From: Alteromonas abrolhosensis
Lineage (GTDB): Bacteria; Pseudomonadota; Gammaproteobacteria; Enterobacterales; Alteromonadaceae
Assembly: GCF_001953635.1 (NCBI RefSeq)
Contig: NZ_MEJH01000003.1
Span: forward strand, 859,697-923,696
Direction: 5' to 3'
DNA: 64,000 nt
Shown: positions 27,744 through 37,245 of the stretch, one piece after another
Numbering within the stretch: position 1 is the first letter of the stretch
Layout of the letters: every line of letters begins with the position of its first letter
Translations under genes and position numbers: made by a program
Notes under the pieces: generated by a model
What the model saw: only the letters and a program-made list of their open reading frames with translations
Database searches by the model: none
Told to the model about the DNA's origin: nothing

Positions 27744-27935
27744 AACCTAAGGCAGTGAATAATTAAACTTAATGGTGATATAAAAAATTCAATTCTGTAG
27801 TTGTTATCTATGCCACGGTTAGGGCCTGTTTACATAGTGGTGACATTGCCGTTTGGACAACAAGCAATCAAATGTGTAACGTAACAAATGGCAACAACGC
27901 CACCATTAACCAGTGTCAACATCGAGCGCTAAATT

Positions 27936-28625
27936 ATGAAAAAGCCCCAATCAGCAGCACTTAAAATATTAAAAGAGACATTATCATTCCAAACGTCTAA
28001 GCGTGGTCTCGCAGTTTGTGCGGCATGTATCAGCTTAGTGCTAGGTTTAAGTGCATGTGCAAACGCATATCATGAAGACAATTCAACACCGCAAACCAGT
28101 GACCAAACGCAAATGAATACCAAGCCCACACTTGCAACACTCACCAATTTCCAAGAAAACGCGCCATATATGTTCTCTTCAGGTTTGCCTGATTCATCCC
28201 ATCTCTCTTTGCTAAAAGAGAAAGGGGTGACGCACGTGATAGATTTGATCCCCGGAGATCGATCCAGCGAAATTTTAACTACCTCAGAATTAGGCCTCGA
28301 CTACTTTAATGTGCCTGTTGATTGGGAAGGCCCTACCCTAGCTAACTTTTTAAATTATGCCGCATTTATGCAAAGCGTGAATGAGAATGAAGACAAGGTA
28401 CTCACGCACTGTAAACTAAATTGGCGTGGTGCTGCTTTTACGTATCTATACAGAATTAACGTACTTGGTGAAAATGAATTAACCGCCAAAAAAGACCTTA
28501 TGGCGATTTGGCATCCGAACCCTACTTGGTACGCCTTCATGAGCGAAGTAATCACCCACTACAACCAGGTAAATGGTAAACAAGTAGCGATGTCGTTCGA
28601 GGCTGCCGCTCCCGAAAACCACTAA
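27936..28625 (+). CDS. Lipoprotein with phosphatase-like (DSP/PTP, DUF442-type) fold
   Basis: A 229-residue lipoprotein. An unusually long N-terminus (about 28 residues) precedes the hydrophobic stretch and lipobox LGLSAC. The rest resembles the protein-tyrosine-phosphatase-like family that includes the beta-lactamase-hydrolase-like proteins: FSSGLPDSSHLSLLKEKGVTHVIDLI and the loop HCKLNWRGAAF. The loop has four residues between Cys and Arg instead of the classical five, as in some DUF442-like proteins, so catalytic activity is uncertain. It sits before the ars locus, but a terminator or separate promoter probably divides them. Confidence 0.65.
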   Translation: MKKPQSAALKILKETLSFQTSKRGLAVCAACISLVLGLSACANAYHEDNSTPQTSDQTQMNTKPTLATLTNFQENAPYMFSSGLPDSSHLSLLKEKGVTHVIDLIPGDRSSEILTTSELGLDYFNVPVDWEGPTLANFLNYAAFMQSVNENEDKVLTHCKLNWRGAAFTYLYRINVLGENELTAKKDLMAIWHPNPTWYAFMSEVITHYNQVNGKQVAMSFEAAAPENH

Positions 28626-28681
28626 ATCTCTGGGCTACCGTAATTAGTGGGAGGTTAAAACCCTCTCATTTATATCAAACA

Positions 28682-28758
28682 CATATGGAATTTCAGATTC
28701 GTTATTGACACATACGGAATTTCATATACGATGTGTCACATACGAAATTTCATATGTG
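28682..28758 (+). promoter_or_regulatory. arsR promoter with three ArsR-box-like repeats
   Basis: Three related 20-bp sites, each around the palindromic core GAAATTTC or a one-base variant: 28682-28701, 28711-28730 and 28739-28758, with 28-29 bp spacing. A perfect -35 TTGACA (28705-28710) and TACGAT (28727-28732, 16-bp spacer) form a promoter around the middle site; the third covers the likely start. This suits ArsR autorepression relieved by arsenite. Confidence 0.75.
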
Positions 28759-28767
28759 ATGTATCTT

Positions 28768-29112
28768 ATGTCGATTTGCTCTGTTTCTTCGCTGCTACAG
28801 CCTTTAACGTTTTTCAAATGCCTGTCGGAAGACACCCGCTTAAAGACACTGCTGATACTTAGTGTTAAAGGTGAGCTATGCGTATGCGATCTTACTGAAG
28901 CGCTTGAACTAAGCCAGCCAAAGATCTCTCGTCATCTGGCCGATTTAAGAAAGTGCGGATTAGTATTGGATACTCGCAAAGGTAAATGGGTGTACTACCA
29001 ACTTCACCCCGATTTACCTGCTTGGGCACTGGAAGTCATTAAAAGTACCGCTATTCATAACGATGAATATATTTCAAAGGCCTTAGCGAACCTGTCGTGC
29101 GCGAATTGCTAG
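28768..29112 (+). CDS. arsR: Arsenical resistance transcriptional repressor ArsR
   Basis: SmtB/ArsR-family repressor of 114 residues (from the ATG at 28768; an ATG at 28759 is possible and the frame runs further to a non-ATG start). The winged helix spans about 10-85. The arsenite-binding helix ELCVCDL (C38, C40) is identical to that of plasmid R773 ArsR. The C-terminus ends CANC, which may add metal ligands. It binds the triple repeats just upstream and is the first gene of the ars locus. No clear Shine-Dalgarno. Confidence 0.94.
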   Translation: MSICSVSSLLQPLTFFKCLSEDTRLKTLLILSVKGELCVCDLTEALELSQPKISRHLADLRKCGLVLDTRKGKWVYYQLHPDLPAWALEVIKSTAIHNDEYISKALANLSCANC

Positions 29113-29239
29113 CGCCGCAGTATTAAGCGTTACATCAGTGTGTATCGCAAACCTGATATTGCGCCACCCATTTAGTTATTAGCTAGTCGTTTTTTGTTGA
29201 CTACACCACGTAGCATCAATCATCCAACCAAGGTTTTAT

Positions 29240-29707
29240 ATGAAGATTTTATACATTTGTACGCACAACCGTTGCCGCAGCATTCTTTGCGAGGCCATCA
29301 CCAACGCCTCGAACGGCAATGTTGAAGCACGTAGTGCTGGCAGCCAACCTGTAGGAGAAGTACACCCTCTTTCTCTTAAGTACCTTGCAGAGCGCGGGTT
29401 CAGTACAGACGGCCTTCAAAGCCAGTCGTGGGATGAATTTGAAAATTACGATGCTGATCTTGTAGTGACGGTTTGTGATTCAGCGGCGGGCGAGTCATGC
29501 CCTGTTTATTTCGGCAAGTCACTTAAAGTGCACTGGGGCTTAGAAGACCCGTCTAAGTTAGAAGGTAGCGAACAAGAGAAGGCCAAGGCATTCAACAACA
29601 CCATCGATATTATTGAAAAGCGTGTAGTAGCTTTAGCAGAACTTGCTGAGAAAAACTTAGATAAAGCAGCGCTTAAAGAGGCGCTATCAAAGTTAGGAGC
29701 CCAGTAA
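29240..29707 (+). CDS. arsC: Arsenate reductase, low-molecular-weight phosphatase type
   Basis: Reduces arsenate to arsenite, probably with thioredoxin. The 155-residue protein has the LMW-phosphatase P-loop C7-T-H-N-R-C-R-S and the further cysteines C79 and C87 in [13 protein letters not shown], which fit the three-cysteine relay of S. aureus-type ArsC. It is second in the locus, 127 bp after arsR, and its stop codon overlaps the arsH start (TAATG). The product arsenite is handed to the exporter at 30486. Confidence 0.93.
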   Translation: MKILYICTHNRCRSILCEAITNASNGNVEARSAGSQPVGEVHPLSLKYLAERGFSTDGLQSQSWDEFENYDADLVVTVCDSAAGESCPVYFGKSLKVHWGLEDPSKLEGSEQEKAKAFNNTIDIIEKRVVALAELAEKNLDKAALKEALSKLGAQ

Positions 29708-30474
29708 TGGGTAACAGTAATTCAATGAACCAAGATATATCAAGCAGCCAAGAAAGCTCAACGGTACAAAGCCCGTCAACTAACGCGGTTATGGAGCAAA
29801 TGCACAAGCCCATTATGGCCAATTTTGCCTCGAAGTTTTCCGCGCATAAGCCTCGCATTTTGTTACTTTACGGGTCGCTTAGAGAACGCTCTTATAGCCG
29901 TTTGGTCATTGAAGAGTCGGCAAGATTACTTGAGTATTTTGGTGCAGAAGCCAAAATCTTTGACCCTCGTGGATTGCCACAACCCGATACTGCAGATGAC
30001 TCACATCCAAAAGTGAAGGAACTGCGTGAGCTTATGATATGGTCTGAAGGACAAATTTGGTGTTCACCAGAGCGTCACGGCAGCATGACAGGCATCATGA
30101 AAAGCATGATTGACTGGGTACCGCTTAGTCTTGGCGGCGTACGCCCAACTCAAGGTAAAACATTGGCTATAATGCAGGTTTCTGGCGGTTCACAGTCGTT
30201 TAATGCGGTAAACCAAATGCGCATTTTAGGCCGCTGGATGCGCATGTTAACCATCCCTAACCAGTCTTCTGTTGCAAAAGCGTTTCTTGAATTTGACGAT
30301 GAGGGTCGCATGAAACCCTCGCCATACTACAACCGCATTGTGGATGTAGTTGAAGAGCTAGTGAAATTTACTTTGCTTACCCGTGACAACAAAGACTTTT
30401 TAGTTGATCGCTATTCTGAGCGCGTTGAAAGCGCAGAAGAAGTAAGTAAGCGTGTTAATCAAAAATCCATATAG
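29707..30474 (+). CDS. arsH: Arsenical resistance flavoprotein ArsH
   Basis: NADPH-dependent FMN reductase that oxidises trivalent methyl- and aryl-arsenicals in the family. 255 residues with an N-terminal extension of about 45 before [20 protein letters not shown], the FMN-binding loop; [18 protein letters not shown] and the C-terminal segment around [14 protein letters not shown] are typical of ArsH. Starts inside the arsC stop codon (TAATG), so translation is coupled. The acr3 gene follows after 11 bases. Confidence 0.95.
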   Translation: MGNSNSMNQDISSSQESSTVQSPSTNAVMEQMHKPIMANFASKFSAHKPRILLLYGSLRERSYSRLVIEESARLLEYFGAEAKIFDPRGLPQPDTADDSHPKVKELRELMIWSEGQIWCSPERHGSMTGIMKSMIDWVPLSLGGVRPTQGKTLAIMQVSGGSQSFNAVNQMRILGRWMRMLTIPNQSSVAKAFLEFDDEGRMKPSPYYNRIVDVVEELVKFTLLTRDNKDFLVDRYSERVESAEEVSKRVNQKSI

Positions 30475-30485
30475 GGCGAAGAAAA

Positions 30486-31526
30486 ATGGGATTCTTTGAA
30501 CGTTATTTATCAGTGTGGGTAGGTCTTTGCATAGTTGCTGGAGTGGGCTTGGGCTATACAATGCCAGGCGTATTTGCCTCGATTGCTGCATTGGAATATG
30601 CACATGTAAACCTAGTAGTAGCGGTACTTATTTGGCTAATGATTTACCCAATGATGGTACAAATAGACTTTGCGTCGATTAAAGACGTGGGGAAAAAACC
30701 AAAGGGCCTTATACTGACACTTGTGGTTAACTGGCTTATCAAACCCTTTACTATGGCGCTATTGGGTTGGCTATTCTTTAAGGGTATTTTTGCCGACTGG
30801 GTAGACCCACAAACTGCAACCGAATACATTGCAGGCATGATCTTACTGGGTGTTGCACCTTGTACAGCCATGGTTTTCGTGTGGAGTCACCTTACCAAGG
30901 GCGATGCTAACTACACGCTAGTACAAGTTTCTATAAACGATCTTATTATGGTAGTTGCATTTGCACCGCTTACCGCCATGTTACTAGGCGTAACAGATAT
31001 TGCAGTTCCCTGGGACACCCTGCTGCTTTCCGTAGCACTGTATGTTGTATTGCCATTGGTAGCGGGTTATTTCACGCGTCGTCAATTGGAAACCAAGAAT
31101 AACAAGGTGCAGAAAACAGGTACAACCAATGGCGCTGTTGATGCGTTAGTTAGTAAGTTCAAACCATTTTCAGTCATCGGCTTGTTGCTAACTATTATTA
31201 TATTATTTGGCCTTCAGGCCGAAACCATTTTAGCGCAGCCGCAAGATATCGTGCTGATTGCTATTCCGCTGCTTATTCAGACTTATGGTATTTTTGCCAT
31301 CGCCTATTTCGCAGCAAAACGTTTGAGACTGCCGCATAACGTTGCGGCACCTGCATGTATGATTGGCACGTCGAACTTTTTTGAACTCGCAGTTGCAGTT
31401 GCCATTTCTCTGTTCGGGCTTCACAGCGGTGCAGCGCTCGCTACCGTTGTAGGCGTACTTGTTGAGGTACCGGTCATGCTATCGCTTGTTTGGTTCGCGA
31501 ATAGAACTCGCCACTGGTTTAACTAA
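30486..31526 (+). CDS. acr3: Arsenite efflux transporter, ACR3 family
   Basis: Exports arsenite across the inner membrane using the proton gradient. 346 residues with ten hydrophobic helices; [17 protein letters not shown] holds the conserved essential cysteine of ACR3, and VSINDLIMV is typical of the family. It is the last gene of arsR-arsC-arsH-acr3, 11 bases after arsH. Not related to ArsB, so no ArsA ATPase is expected and none is present. Confidence 0.95.
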   Translation: MGFFERYLSVWVGLCIVAGVGLGYTMPGVFASIAALEYAHVNLVVAVLIWLMIYPMMVQIDFASIKDVGKKPKGLILTLVVNWLIKPFTMALLGWLFFKGIFADWVDPQTATEYIAGMILLGVAPCTAMVFVWSHLTKGDANYTLVQVSINDLIMVVAFAPLTAMLLGVTDIAVPWDTLLLSVALYVVLPLVAGYFTRRQLETKNNKVQKTGTTNGAVDALVSKFKPFSVIGLLLTIIILFGLQAETILAQPQDIVLIAIPLLIQTYGIFAIAYFAAKRLRLPHNVAAPACMIGTSNFFELAVAVAISLFGLHSGAALATVVGVLVEVPVMLSLVWFANRTRHWFN

Positions 31527-31680
31527 CTGCTCTACCACAAGCAATGAGTACTTAGTTGAACAGACCCCTTTTGTGGGGAGTTTGGGAGTTAATAAAGACT
31601 AATTAGCACTCAGGTATTGGCTATCTAGAACAAGAGTCAGAATATAGAACAAGAATTAAGATAAATAATTGCGCAATAAA

Positions 31681-31706
31681 AAAGGGCGAACTTTCGTTCG
31701 CCCTTT
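31681..31706. terminator. Bidirectional terminator between acr3 and the CheY-like gene
   Basis: Perfect stem AAAGGGCGAAC / GTTCGCCCTTT with a 4-base loop. The T-run is strong on the minus strand and weak on the plus strand. Confidence 0.85.
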
Positions 31707-31724
31707 CAAATGCATTCATAGTAA

Positions 31725-32123
31725 TTAAACCGCAATAGCTGCCTTGGAGGTGACGGGAAGAATAAAACCAAAGCGCTGCAAAACTGACTTCAACACGTCT
31801 CGTTTTATCGGCTTTTCAATAAAGCCTAATGCGCCTAATGACATCACTTTCTCTTGCATCATAGGCTGAATATCACCAGAAACGACGATAACAAACGTTT
31901 CAAGTTGACGGCGTTTTATTTCACTTAATACACTGATACCATCCAAAACAGGCATGGTCAGATCCAGTAAAACCAAATCTACTGTGTGATGTGCTAATAC
32001 TTCTAAAGCGTCCATACCATTTGACACTTCATAAATAGTTTCAGCAAAACCGTCCGGCAAATTGCTTCTTGCCATCTTGCGTGCTAACGCCGAGTCATCA
32101 CAAATAAGAATATTAAAACCCAT
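31725..32123 (-). CDS. Stand-alone CheY-like response regulator
   Basis: A 132-residue single receiver domain with no output domain: acidic pair D9/D10, phospho-acceptor D54 (LLDLTMP) and the conserved lysine in GFIEKPIKRD. It could act on the flagellar motor, a phosphorelay or another protein. No histidine kinase is adjacent on the same strand. Start is uncertain: I use the ATG at 32123, while a TTG three codons upstream is possible; no strong ribosome-binding site is seen. Confidence 0.9.
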   Translation of the reverse strand: MGFNILICDDSALARKMARSNLPDGFAETIYEVSNGMDALEVLAHHTVDLVLLDLTMPVLDGISVLSEIKRRQLETFVIVVSGDIQPMMQEKVMSLGALGFIEKPIKRDVLKSVLQRFGFILPVTSKAAIAV

Positions 32124-32302
32124 CAAATACAAACTTATAATTGGTTATTAATCCGTCAACAGAATACATTAAACAAAAGTATAAGAAAACAAAAAAGTGG
32201 CTGATTATTGGTAACTTAATCGCTATTTGTACCAATCTCCACTCTTCAAGCAATTTATTTTGTGGTAGATATAGCGGGTAACAGAATAAGGATCCCACGG
32301 CC

Positions 32303-34051
32303 ATGCAAGAGTTCGCTGCTAGTCAAGATAAGAGTTTGGTGAGAAAAGTCGCCTACCAAATTCTTTCTCATTTCGATAAAAGTTACCGCTGGTTCACGCG
32401 CATCACACGTGGCGCTCAAGAAAGGTTTGAGAAAGGGAATTGGAAAGAAACCCAGCTAGCTTCTAAAGAGCGAATAACCATTTATGAGCAGAGCCTGTCA
32501 GACGCCGTTGCCGAAATTTATCAGCTAACTCAGGTACACCAAAAAGACGACGTATTTTGGCAAGAGCTTAAGAAAGTGTTTGCTTTGCAACTAGAGGGCC
32601 ATCCACAGTTTGAGCTAGCCGAAACGTTCTACAACTCTGTAATTGGCCGCTTGTTTAAGCACAGAAAAATCGATAACGACATGATGTTTGTTCTGCCCAG
32701 TCGCTGCTTCTTGCCTGGGCAAGACCGACACAAAGTGATTAACAGCTTTGATACCACCACCACAGTACGTGAAATGTACGAGTCGATTTTTAAAATATAT
32801 CGATACAATATTCCGTTTGAAAACTTTGAAAGGGATCTGCAAAACCTTGAAAACGCGCTTCGTGCTCGCTTGAATAAGGAGCAATTAGCCAGTGTTCAAG
32901 CTGTGGAAATTCTCAAACCCACCTTTTTTAGAGGCAAAGCCGCTTATTTGATTGGGCGTATTTGCATGCCCGATGAAACGCTGCCGTTTGTCATCGCTAT
33001 GCGCAGATACAACGAGCCTCACATGTTTGTGGACGCACTGCTGACTGATCGCAAAGACCTAAGCGTTATTTTCGGATTTGCGCGCAGCTACTTTATGGCT
33101 GATACCCAAAACCCTGCGGAAGTTGCCGCCTTCCTTCAAGAGCTTCTTCCAAATAAGAAACACTTCGAACTGTATATGGCCATGGGGCACTACAAACACG
33201 GTAAAACTGTGTTTTATCGCAACTTCTTGCAGCACGTGGACGAGTCGGACGACAAATTTGAGGCTGCCCCGGGCATTCGCGGCCTGGTAATGATGGTTTT
33301 CCACCTGCCCTCTTATGGTGTGGTGTTTAAGATAATTAAAGACGAGTTCGCAGAGAGTAAAAAAATCACCCGTGAGCACGTTAAAGAATGCTACAAACTC
33401 GTAAAAATGTCGGACCGTGTTGGCCGAATGGCTGATACCCACGAATACGTAAATTTCAGATTTCCGCTTGATAGAATTGAGCCTGATTTGGTTGACGAAC
33501 TTAAAGAGACGTGTGCATCAAGCCTAGAATTCACGGAATCAGAACTCATCATTAAACACATGTATATTGAGCGGAAGATGACGCCCCTCAACTTATACTT
33601 ACAGGAAGAAACCGACGAAGAGAAAATTACGCGCGCTCTTGATGAACTTGGACTTTGCATTAAACAAATTGCCATGGCGAATATATTTCCTGGCGACATG
33701 CTGCATAAGAACTTCGGCATTACGCGACACGGCCGCGTGATTTTTTACGATTACGATGAAATTTGTCTAATGAATGAGCGCAACTTCAGGGCCCTACCCA
33801 AATCGGATGATCCTTATGCAATTGATACCTTATCGGTAGCCCCTAATGATGTATTTCCAGAGCAGTTTGAACACTTTATTGTAGGTAAACGCAAGTTCAA
33901 AGATATTCTTAAATCGCTTCACGGCGATTTGATGACCCCCGAGTATTGGCATGAAGTGCAGGAAAAATGTACGCGAGGCGATGTTCAACACTTTACGCCT
34001 TATAACGCCAATATGCGTTTTGACAGAGGTGAGCCGAGCCAAAATGCTTAA
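32303..34051 (+). CDS. aceK: Isocitrate dehydrogenase kinase/phosphatase
   Basis: Phosphorylates and inactivates isocitrate dehydrogenase, and reverses this, thereby directing isocitrate into the glyoxylate shunt. The 582-residue protein matches AceK over its length; the family-wide segments APGIRGLVMMVFHLPSYGVVFKIIKDEF, HKNFGITRHGRVIFYDYDEI and the kinase-like core in between are clear. In enterobacteria it follows aceBA; here it stands alone, so it is controlled separately from malate synthase and isocitrate lyase. Confidence 0.95.
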   Translation: MQEFAASQDKSLVRKVAYQILSHFDKSYRWFTRITRGAQERFEKGNWKETQLASKERITIYEQSLSDAVAEIYQLTQVHQKDDVFWQELKKVFALQLEGHPQFELAETFYNSVIGRLFKHRKIDNDMMFVLPSRCFLPGQDRHKVINSFDTTTTVREMYESIFKIYRYNIPFENFERDLQNLENALRARLNKEQLASVQAVEILKPTFFRGKAAYLIGRICMPDETLPFVIAMRRYNEPHMFVDALLTDRKDLSVIFGFARSYFMADTQNPAEVAAFLQELLPNKKHFELYMAMGHYKHGKTVFYRNFLQHVDESDDKFEAAPGIRGLVMMVFHLPSYGVVFKIIKDEFAESKKITREHVKECYKLVKMSDRVGRMADTHEYVNFRFPLDRIEPDLVDELKETCASSLEFTESELIIKHMYIERKMTPLNLYLQEETDEEKITRALDELGLCIKQIAMANIFPGDMLHKNFGITRHGRVIFYDYDEICLMNERNFRALPKSDDPYAIDTLSVAPNDVFPEQFEHFIVGKRKFKDILKSLHGDLMTPEYWHEVQEKCTRGDVQHFTPYNANMRFDRGEPSQNA

Positions 34052-34207
34052 AAGTGATCGGTTCATTACTTAACTCTCGTAAAAGCATGTGAAAGCGATA
34101 CCGCTTTGCGACTGCTTGTCTTCGCGCGCTGATTTTTAAATACCGCATAACGGTAACAGCGACGCCAATCAAGCGTGTGAATGTTGACGAACAAAAGAAG
34201 CGTAATA

Positions 34208-34888
34208 ATGAAAGTGCTACTTGTAGAAGATGATCCTAAGGTTGCCTCGCACATTGCAAACGGACTATTGGGTGAAGGGCATGAATGTATTACTGTAGGT
34301 GACGGAGCATCAGGCTACCACCAAGCATCAAATAACGATTTAGATGCGGTGATATTAGATGTAATGCTTCCTGAGCTTGACGGCTTTTCGGTGTTGGAAA
34401 AACTTCGCGAAGAAGGAAATACAACGCCTGTTTTGTTGTTAAGCGCAAAAAGCCAAGTTGAAGATAAAGTTAAAGGCCTGCGTACAGGGGCAAATGACTA
34501 TCTCACAAAGCCTTTTGCCTTTGAAGAACTGCTTGCCCGCGTTGAAGGCCTTGCAGGTCGTAATAAAGAAGGCGAAGACAAGACGCTTATAAAAGTCGGC
34601 GACCTTACGCTAGATTTGGTCAACCGCAAAGTTCTGCGTGGTGACCAAGAGATTGATTTACAGTCTAAGGAATTTCAATTACTAGAATGTTTGCTTCGTC
34701 ATAAAGGCAAAGTTGTGACGCGAAGTATGCTGCTTGAGCAAGTTTGGAATTATCATTTCGACCCCCAAACTAATGTGATTGATGTTCATATTAGCCGTTT
34801 GCGTCAGAAAGTGGATAAAGCGTTTAACGTCCCGCTTATAGAGACTGTGCGAGGCACAGGTTATCGAATAGCGGATGGGCTTGCATGA
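34208..34888 (+). CDS. OmpR-family response regulator
   Basis: A 226-residue regulator: receiver domain at about 1-120 with D51 (VILDVMLPE) as phosphorylation site and K near 100 in TKPFAFEE, and an OmpR/PhoB winged helix at about 130-226 with the wing segment IETVRGTGYRI. The ATG at 34208 is preceded by AGAAG; the frame to 34181 adds nine unlikely residues. Its TGA overlaps the kinase ATG. Regulon unknown. Confidence 0.95.
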   Translation: MKVLLVEDDPKVASHIANGLLGEGHECITVGDGASGYHQASNNDLDAVILDVMLPELDGFSVLEKLREEGNTTPVLLLSAKSQVEDKVKGLRTGANDYLTKPFAFEELLARVEGLAGRNKEGEDKTLIKVGDLTLDLVNRKVLRGDQEIDLQSKEFQLLECLLRHKGKVVTRSMLLEQVWNYHFDPQTNVIDVHISRLRQKVDKAFNVPLIETVRGTGYRIADGLA

Positions 34889-36285
34889 TAGCAATACGCG
34901 ACTTTACGCGTAGTTCTAGTTTTCGCGTAGGCGTATTGCTCACCACCCTAGCTTGTATTGCTATCGTTTTAATTGTTTATTTTTGGCGATTGACCAGCAG
35001 CGACCTGTTTATTTCAGAGTCTCATGCTGCGGTCAATGCCAAAACTAATGCACTGATAACCCTCTACGAAAACCTCGGCATTGATGCCGTTAAGTTGGCG
35101 ATAGCGAAAAGCGATAGCCAGTCTTATCTTGGTGACAAATCGATAGCTTCAGAAACCGACCACCTGCGCTCATTTGTTGTGCTAAGTAAAGGTGAGGAGG
35201 TAGTGGCAGGCAATTTGTCCTCTGTCCCTCTTGTGCTGGAGCGCCATGAAGGCGCCAGTTTTAGCATCTCAGAGATAGTTATCACCCGACCCAATAGCTC
35301 CGTGAGAAAAACATTACGTCAAGCCCTTATGAGAGAAGTTACCCTTGGTGACCATGTGCTTTACGTGGGTCGTGGCATTGACGATTTATATAGTGCACAG
35401 TGGTTTGGTAAAACTTTCAGCTGGATCATTGTGGTGTTGCTTTGTACCCTGAGTGTCCTTAGTTTTGCCATAGCCGTTTACGTGGTAAATCGAATTAACC
35501 GCATGTCGCAAACGGCGGATAAGATTATCAAAACGGGAAACTTGCAAGAGCGTTTAGAAATTGACAGTAATTGGGACGATCTGAGCAGTTTGTCATTGGT
35601 GTTTAATCAAATGCTCGATACTATCGAAAGCTCAGTCAACAATATTAAGTCAGTGACCGATAGCATTGCACACGACTTGCGAACGCCCCTATCTAGACTT
35701 CGCAACACGTTAGAAAAAATCGAAGACGATCAACTAAGGGAAGATACAACACAAGAAGCCGATAACCTGCTTAATATGTTTAACAGCTTGTTACGCATAA
35801 GTGGGCTTGAAACCACCAATAAAAAAGAAGGCTTTTGTACCACTGACGTACGCGCTATTGTAGAAGACGTAGTTGACCTATATCACCCCCTTGCAGAAGA
35901 GCGCGACATTACCCTATCGAGCGAGCTCGATGCAGTTACTATGCTTGCCGATCCTAACCTGCTATTTCAAGCTGTAGCTAACGTGTTAGACAACGCCATA
36001 AAGTACTCTAATGAAAATAGTGTGGTCACCGTACAGCTCTCTACCACGGCGAGTCATATCGTGATTGCTGTGAACGATGCGGGAATTGGCGTGGGTGAAC
36101 ATGAAATTGTTAATCTAGAACGCCGATTTTATCGGGCAGACGGAAGTAGAACCAGTAAAGGGAATGGGTTGGGCTTGTCACTAGTATCTGCTATTGTGAA
36201 GCTACACGATGGTCACATTTGGTTTGTTCACGACCCGCTTGTGAAGGGGCACGGGTTGGGCGTGGTGTTTACGTTTAAGCGTTAA
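34885..36285 (+). CDS. Sensor histidine kinase (HAMP, HisKA, HATPase_c)
   Basis: A 466-residue membrane kinase: helix 1 at about 14-33, a periplasmic sensor domain of about 140 residues, helix 2 at about 178-203, HAMP at about 203-255, then H263 in SIAHDLRTPLSR, the N box NVLDNAIKYSNEN, and G boxes NDAGIGV and GNGLGLSLV. The layout resembles QseC/PhoQ-like kinases. It overlaps the response regulator start (ATGA). Signal unknown; two terminator-like hairpins follow. Confidence 0.95.
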   Translation: MIAIRDFTRSSSFRVGVLLTTLACIAIVLIVYFWRLTSSDLFISESHAAVNAKTNALITLYENLGIDAVKLAIAKSDSQSYLGDKSIASETDHLRSFVVLSKGEEVVAGNLSSVPLVLERHEGASFSISEIVITRPNSSVRKTLRQALMREVTLGDHVLYVGRGIDDLYSAQWFGKTFSWIIVVLLCTLSVLSFAIAVYVVNRINRMSQTADKIIKTGNLQERLEIDSNWDDLSSLSLVFNQMLDTIESSVNNIKSVTDSIAHDLRTPLSRLRNTLEKIEDDQLREDTTQEADNLLNMFNSLLRISGLETTNKKEGFCTTDVRAIVEDVVDLYHPLAEERDITLSSELDAVTMLADPNLLFQAVANVLDNAIKYSNENSVVTVQLSTTASHIVIAVNDAGIGVGEHEIVNLERRFYRADGSRTSKGNGLGLSLVSAIVKLHDGHIWFVHDPLVKGHGLGVVFTFKR

Positions 36286-36300
36286 GTTCTAGATTCTCGC

Positions 36301-36354
36301 TTTTTGTTTGCGAACAAAAAACGCTGAGGTCTTTTTCAGAGCATCAGCGTCTTT
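36301..36354 (+). terminator. Terminator region after the OmpR-type two-component pair
   Basis: Two adjacent hairpins: TTTTTGTT/AACAAAAA at 36301-36320 and ACGCTGA/TCAGCGT at 36321-36350, the second followed by CTTTT. Confidence 0.7.
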
Positions 36355-36393
36355 TAAAACAATATTTTTAACGTTGTAGTGTGTGGCGGCCGC

Positions 36394-37032
36394 TTACGCT
36401 AATAGCGACTTCACATACGCTTTAATATCTTCATCTTGACCATGCTCAAACAGACATTGCTGGAAACGCTCGCCACACACAGCTGTTTTAACCAGCTCAA
36501 CGTCCATTTTTTTCAGTGAATCAACATAACTCTCAGGCGCCAACGCACGCTTCAAATCTGCAAGAATACCAGCGTTTCTTACTTGAGGCTCTTTACGCTC
36601 AACGGGATAGCCAGCGCCACGCTCGCCCGTTAGCGCTTTTTCAAAGATATAGCGCGCGTTCAGTTCAGCGCCCCATCCAAAGCCTTTTGCAAAAGGTAAC
36701 GCTAACGCATTACCGTTATTAACCTGGTTAAACAAAAACGCATCTGAAGGGTCGATACAATAACCGCAAAACACGCCCGGGTGAGCATTTAAAGACATCA
36801 TCGCTCCTTGACCCGTACCACAGCCTGAAATCACGAAATCGACAGCTTTCGAATTAAGTAAAATGGCCCCCATTATACCTAAGTGTACATAGGTAAGATG
36901 GTGATCAGTTTCGCTGTCCATACCCACATTGAATACAGCGTGCCCCAGTGAGTCCGCCACGCTTGTGAGCTCATTTAATATTACCGGATTCTTAGCCGCC
37001 TGACTGTTTTCCATCATCAATGCAACTTTCAT
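36394..37032 (-). CDS. RpiB/LacA/LacB family sugar-phosphate isomerase
   Basis: A 212-residue isomerase of the RpiB family, which interconverts aldose and ketose phosphates. The conserved active-site motif SGCGTGQG (catalytic Cys and the glycine-rich phosphate loop) is present near 70. It is longer than RpiB (about 150) with a C-terminal extension, which points to a sugar-specific relative (for example tetrulose or pentose phosphates) rather than the core ribose-5-phosphate isomerase B. Single gene; substrate unknown. Confidence 0.9.
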   Translation of the reverse strand: MKVALMMENSQAAKNPVILNELTSVADSLGHAVFNVGMDSETDHHLTYVHLGIMGAILLNSKAVDFVISGCGTGQGAMMSLNAHPGVFCGYCIDPSDAFLFNQVNNGNALALPFAKGFGWGAELNARYIFEKALTGERGAGYPVERKEPQVRNAGILADLKRALAPESYVDSLKKMDVELVKTAVCGERFQQCLFEHGQDEDIKAYVKSLLA

Positions 37033-37245
37033 GAACGCTCCTAAGCAAAGAAAAATAACGAATTAAACGCTTACATTAGCACGGAACGAAATGCCACCTC
37101 ACGGGTTATGCGAAAGTAAATGGCGATTAGTTTCAAATATGAAACGAAAAGGAAAATATATGAGAGATGGAGGGTCGACTAGCAGCGAGTTGCTGACCAG
37201 TAAATCTACTGGTCAGCGTTTAGTGTAAGGTAAAAAAATAGCGTA

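Noticed and set aside
27936..28625. Arsenate reductase of the phosphatase type
   Set aside because: It is a lipoprotein with a different loop, and arsC is present at 29240 with the full cysteine set.
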